Source: Rhizomicrobium sp.
GTDB taxonomy: Bacteria; Pseudomonadota; Alphaproteobacteria; Micropepsales; Micropepsaceae
DNA length: 57,673 nucleotides
Direction: 5' to 3'
Assembly: GCA_025451875.1 (NCBI GenBank)
Contig: JANWJQ010000018.1
Span: 1-57,673 of the forward strand
The notes below the pieces were generated by a model. The model made no database searches, had not been told where the DNA came from, and saw nothing but the letters and a program-made list of their open reading frames with translations. Position numbers and translations under genes: made by a program. This document shows positions 54,541 through 57,673 of the stretch, piece after piece. Numbering within the stretch: the stretch's first letter is position 1; every line of letters starts with the position of its first letter.

Positions 54541-54692
54541 TGTCATCCCCGGCGAGCCGCGTAGCGGCGAGGGAAGGGGACCCAGGTGGTGACGTAGGTT
54601 CGGTGAAGAAGGTTGTGTTGAACATCTCAAGGACCGGGTTGTCGGCTTGACCTGGGTCCCCTTCCCCTCGCTTCGCTCGGCCGGGGATGACA
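54541..54692. repeat. REP/MITE-like inverted repeat between bkdB and lpd
   Basis: A long imperfect inverted repeat: the left arm starts TGTCATCCCCGGC (54541) and runs to CCCAGGT (54587); the right arm runs from ACCTGGGTCCCC (54650) to GGGGATGACA (54692). The centre of about 60 bases is unpaired. GTCATCCCCGGC...CCCAGG-type palindromes are dispersed intergenic repeats in many alphaproteobacteria. The folded RNA would separate lpd from the upstream genes. Confidence 0.75.
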
Positions 54693-54709
54693 AATAGGGT
54701 TGGTTGGCG

Positions 54710-56101
54710 ATGGCAGAGAAGATTTCGACAAAAGTCCTCATCGTCGGCGGCGGGCCGGGTGGTTATGTGGCCGGTATCCGTTGCGGGCAGTTGGGTCTCG
54801 ACACCGTTCTCGTCGAAGCGGCGAAGCTGGGCGGCACCTGCCTCAATATCGGCTGCATTCCGTCCAAGGCGATCATCCATGTCGCCGCCGAATATGAAGC
54901 GATGGCGCATGCCGCGCAGAAGCCGCTGAACGGAATCTCGCTCACCGCAGCGCCGAAGATCGACTTCGCCGAAACGGTGAAGTGGAAGGATGCGATCACC
55001 AAGCGCCTCAACACCGGTGTCGCGGGCCTGCTCAAGCGCTCCAAGGTGAAGGTGATCGAAGGCTGGGCCACGTTCAGCGACGGCAAGACCTGCACCGTGA
55101 AGACGAAGGACGGCGAGCAGACCATCACCGCAGAACACGTCATTCTCGCCAACGGTTCGGTGCCGGTGGAGCTGCCGTTCCTGAAGTTCGGCGGCAAGGT
55201 GATCTCCTCCACCGAAGCACTCTCGCTGCCGACCGTTCCGAAGAAGCTGGTCGTGGTCGGCGCGGGTTATATCGGCCTCGAACTTGGCATCGCCTTCCGC
55301 AAGCTGGGCAGCGAAGTCACCATCGTCGAGGCGCTGGATCGCATCCTGCCGCTTTACGATGCGCCGCTCGTTCAGCCCGTCGCCAAGTGGCTGGAGAAGA
55401 ACGGTGTCACGGTCCATCTCGGCGCGAAGGCGACGGGTGCGGGCAAGGCGGGCCTCAACGTCGAACTGAAAGACGGCAGCAAGCTCGATCTTCCCGCCGA
55501 CAACATCCTCGTCACCGTCGGCCGCAAGCCACTCACCGAAGGCTGGGGCCTTGAGAACATGGCCGTCGACATGGCGGGCCGCTTCGTGAAGGTGGACGGG
55601 CAATGCCGCACCTCGATGAAGAATGTCTGGGCTGTCGGCGATCTCGTCGGTGAGCCGATGCTTGAGCATAAGGCCGCCGCACAGGGCGACATGGTGGCGG
55701 AAATCATCGCGGGGCATTCGCGCGAGTTCGACCACAACTATATCCCCGCCGTCTGCTTCACCGAGCCGGAGATTGTCTCCGCCGGGATGAGCCCGCATGA
55801 AGCGGGCGAGGACACCATCACCGCGATGTTCCCCTTCATGGCGAACGGCCGCGCGCTTTCCATGGACGCCGGAGACAATGGCGGCTTCGTACGCATCATC
55901 GCGCGCAAGTCCGATCACAAGGTGCTGGGCATCCAGGCGGTCGGCGCGCATGTGAGCGAATTGTCCAACGAATTCTCGCTCGCGATTTCGATGGGCGCGG
56001 TGCTGGAAGATATTGCCGGCACGATCCATGTGCACCCCACCCTGGGCGAAGCGTTCCACGAATCCGCTTTGCGCGCCTTGGGACACGCGATTCACATCTG
56101 A
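54710..56101 (+). CDS. lpd: Dihydrolipoyl dehydrogenase (E3)
   Basis: 463 residues from ATG 54710 (MAEKIST); a TTG at 54704 is less likely. FAD site VLIVGGGPGGYVAGIR, redox-active disulfide GGTCLNIGCIPSK, NAD fold VVVGAGYIGLELGIAF, and the C-terminal HVHPTLGEAFHESAL with catalytic His/Glu. Reoxidises the E2 lipoyl group. Probably the dedicated E3 of the bkd operon, although separated from bkdB by the repeat. Confidence 0.96.
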   Translation: MAEKISTKVLIVGGGPGGYVAGIRCGQLGLDTVLVEAAKLGGTCLNIGCIPSKAIIHVAAEYEAMAHAAQKPLNGISLTAAPKIDFAETVKWKDAITKRLNTGVAGLLKRSKVKVIEGWATFSDGKTCTVKTKDGEQTITAEHVILANGSVPVELPFLKFGGKVISSTEALSLPTVPKKLVVVGAGYIGLELGIAFRKLGSEVTIVEALDRILPLYDAPLVQPVAKWLEKNGVTVHLGAKATGAGKAGLNVELKDGSKLDLPADNILVTVGRKPLTEGWGLENMAVDMAGRFVKVDGQCRTSMKNVWAVGDLVGEPMLEHKAAAQGDMVAEIIAGHSREFDHNYIPAVCFTEPEIVSAGMSPHEAGEDTITAMFPFMANGRALSMDAGDNGGFVRIIARKSDHKVLGIQAVGAHVSELSNEFSLAISMGAVLEDIAGTIHVHPTLGEAFHESALRALGHAIHI

Positions 56102-56108
56102 GGCTTCC

Positions 56109-57673
56109 ATGACCTACCGCGCGCCACTGACCAACATCGCCCATGCGTTGAAGGTTGCGGGGTTGGAGGAGCTTGTCGCGACCGGCGCGTTCGACAATGC
56201 CGATCGGGAAACTGTCACCGCGATCCTGGAAGCCGCCGGTCAGTTCAGCGAAGGCGTACTCGCGCCGCTCAACCGTTCCGGCGATCAGGAAGGCGTTCGC
56301 CTCGAAAACGGCAAGGTGCATTCCGCCTCCGGTTTCGCCGATGCATGGAAGCAATATGCGCAAGGCGGTTGGACCGGCGTCGCCGCCGATCCGCAATTCG
56401 GCGGGCAGGGCCTTCCCAAAGTTCTTTCGCTCGCTGCGTTCGAAATGGCGCATGCCGCGAATATGAGTTTCGCGCTGTGCCCGCTGCTCGGCGAAGGTGC
56501 GATCCATCTTCTGTCGCTGCACGGCACCAAGCGCCAGCAGGATTTGTATCTGACGAAGCTCGTCGCCGGTGAGTGGACCGGCACGATGAATCTCACCGAG
56601 CCGCAGGCCGGTTCCGATCTGGCGCTGGTGCGCTGCAAGGCCGAGCCCGATGGCGGCGCCTATCGCATCACCGGCCAGAAGATCTTCATCACCTGGGGCG
56701 ATCACGACATGACGGACAACATCGTCCATCTCGTGCTCGCGCGTTTGCCCGATGCGCCGCCGGGCGTGAAAGGCATTTCGCTGTTTCTGGTGCCAAAGAT
56801 TCTTGTCGGCGACGACGGCAAGCTCGGCGCGGCGAACGCTGTACGCCCGCTCTCCCTCGAGAAGAAGCTCGGCATCCATGCCTCGCCCACCTGCGTGATG
56901 GGTTACGACGGCGCGCTGGGCGAGATCGTGGGCAGGCCGGGCGACGGGCTGGCGCTGATGTTCCTGATGATGAATTCCGCGCGGCTCAATGTCGGCATGG
57001 AAGGCGTGGGCGTGGCGGAAGCGGCGACGCAGAAGGCGCTGTCTTATGCGCGCGAGCGCAAACAGGGCCGCTCGCCCTGGACGAAGGATTCTCCCGCCGC
57101 GATCTTCGATCTGCCGGATGTGCGCCGCATGCTGATGCTGATGACGGCCAAGACGCAGGCCGCGCGCGCGATCTGCTACGCCACGGCGGTTGCGTCCGAC
57201 ATGGCGCGGCATGCGAAAAACTTTCATGCGCGCGAGAGCGCCAAGCTGCGCGAGGATATTCTGGTGCCCATCGCCAAGGCGTGGAGCACCGACATGGCGG
57301 TGGAGGTGGCGTCGCTCGGCGTGCAGGTGCATGGCGGCGCGGGGTTCATCGAGGAAACTGGCGCGGCCCAATTCTATCGCGACGCGCGCATCACGCCGAT
57401 CTATGAAGGCACCAACGGAATCCAGGCGATGGATCTTGCGGGCCGCAAGCTCGGGCTGGAGAACGGCAAGGGCGTGCGCGATCTCCTGATCGAGATGCGC
57501 AGCACGCAGATTGCCGACAAGAAACTCGCCACCGCGCTGCACGGCGCCATCGCCGCCTGCGAACGCGCGACGGACTGGATGCTCGCCAACAAGGGCACGC
57601 CCGACGCGCTGGGCGCCGCGACGAGTTACCTGAAGCTCATGGGCGACACCGTGGGCGGATTCCTGCTGGCGAA
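56109..57673 (+). CDS. Acyl-CoA dehydrogenase, 3' end outside the window
   Basis: Open from ATG 56109 to the window edge (521 complete codons), so partial at the C-terminus. Acyl-CoA dehydrogenase order: N-terminal helices (LNRSGDQEGVRL), LTEPQAGSDLALVRCKAEPDGG, KIFITWGDHDMTDN, SARLNVGMEGVGVAEAA and IYEGTNGIQAMDLAGRKL with the catalytic-base region. An extra C-terminal segment suggests the long (about 590-residue) FadE-like class. Seven bases after lpd, it probably oxidises the branched-chain acyl-CoA produced by the bkd complex. Confidence 0.93.
   Translation, partial: MTYRAPLTNIAHALKVAGLEELVATGAFDNADRETVTAILEAAGQFSEGVLAPLNRSGDQEGVRLENGKVHSASGFADAWKQYAQGGWTGVAADPQFGGQGLPKVLSLAAFEMAHAANMSFALCPLLGEGAIHLLSLHGTKRQQDLYLTKLVAGEWTGTMNLTEPQAGSDLALVRCKAEPDGGAYRITGQKIFITWGDHDMTDNIVHLVLARLPDAPPGVKGISLFLVPKILVGDDGKLGAANAVRPLSLEKKLGIHASPTCVMGYDGALGEIVGRPGDGLALMFLMMNSARLNVGMEGVGVAEAATQKALSYARERKQGRSPWTKDSPAAIFDLPDVRRMLMLMTAKTQAARAICYATAVASDMARHAKNFHARESAKLREDILVPIAKAWSTDMAVEVASLGVQVHGGAGFIEETGAAQFYRDARITPIYEGTNGIQAMDLAGRKLGLENGKGVRDLLIEMRSTQIADKKLATALHGAIAACERATDWMLANKGTPDALGAATSYLKLMGDTVGGFLLA

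Overview
The window is a GC-rich chromosomal segment of an alphaproteobacterium. Evidence for this is the rpmH-rnpA-yidD-yidC-engB-argB order, a DUF2336 protein, and a Pseudomonas-type branched-chain keto-acid dehydrogenase operon with alphaproteobacterial-looking sequences. A Rhizomicrobium/Micropepsaceae or Caulobacterales-like host is my inference; no rRNA is present to settle it.

Layout. (1) 0.2-6.7 kb: DUF2336 protein on +, convergent with a tightly coupled minus-strand operon (rpmH, rnpA, yidD, yidC, engB, argB, DUF1036 protein) read from a clear TTGACA-17-TAGAAA promoter. (2) 6.8-15.1 kb: orphan sensor histidine kinase coupled to trans-aconitate methyltransferase, periplasmic gamma-glutamyltransferase, exported dienelactone-hydrolase-like protein, S9 peptidase, and an OmpA-like coiled-coil lipoprotein, with a perfect bidirectional terminator between the last two. 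(3) 15.4-22.6 kb: tRNA-Arg(ACG) whose 3' end overlaps the end of a large serine recombinase gene. This starts an accessory block holding small proteins, an XRE regulator coupled to an unknown protein, a 525-residue repeat-flanked putative PD-(D/E)XK nuclease, a TetR protein with a long tail, and a DUF2971 protein. (4) 22.6-32.0 kb: a second accessory block with a 49-residue Cys-rich peptide gene not previously called, a secreted S74 (self-cleaving fibre) protein, a 1495-residue RHS protein with a variable C-terminal tip, a candidate lipoprotein immunity protein, and a coupled HTTM/DCC pair. (5) 32.0-37.5 kb: 6-phosphogluconolactonase, M13 and M20 peptidases and an esterase, all on minus. (6) 37.6-50.7 kb: exopolysaccharide locus. 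It has a Wzc-like chain-length/BY-kinase protein with a degenerate Walker A, an ATP-grasp enzyme, a FAD oxidoreductase, a seven-gene operon running from sugar transferase to a GH10 hydrolase, and a polysaccharide deacetylase. (7) 51.0-57.7 kb: bkdA1-bkdA2-bkdB-lpd, with a REP-like inverted repeat before lpd, then an acyl-CoA dehydrogenase cut by the window end.

The housekeeping genes look ordinary. The most unusual content is in 15.4-32 kb: the repeat-flanked nuclease next to its XRE regulator, the Cys-rich peptide, and the fibre/RHS/immunity/HTTM-DCC series, which may form one secretion-and-competition locus.
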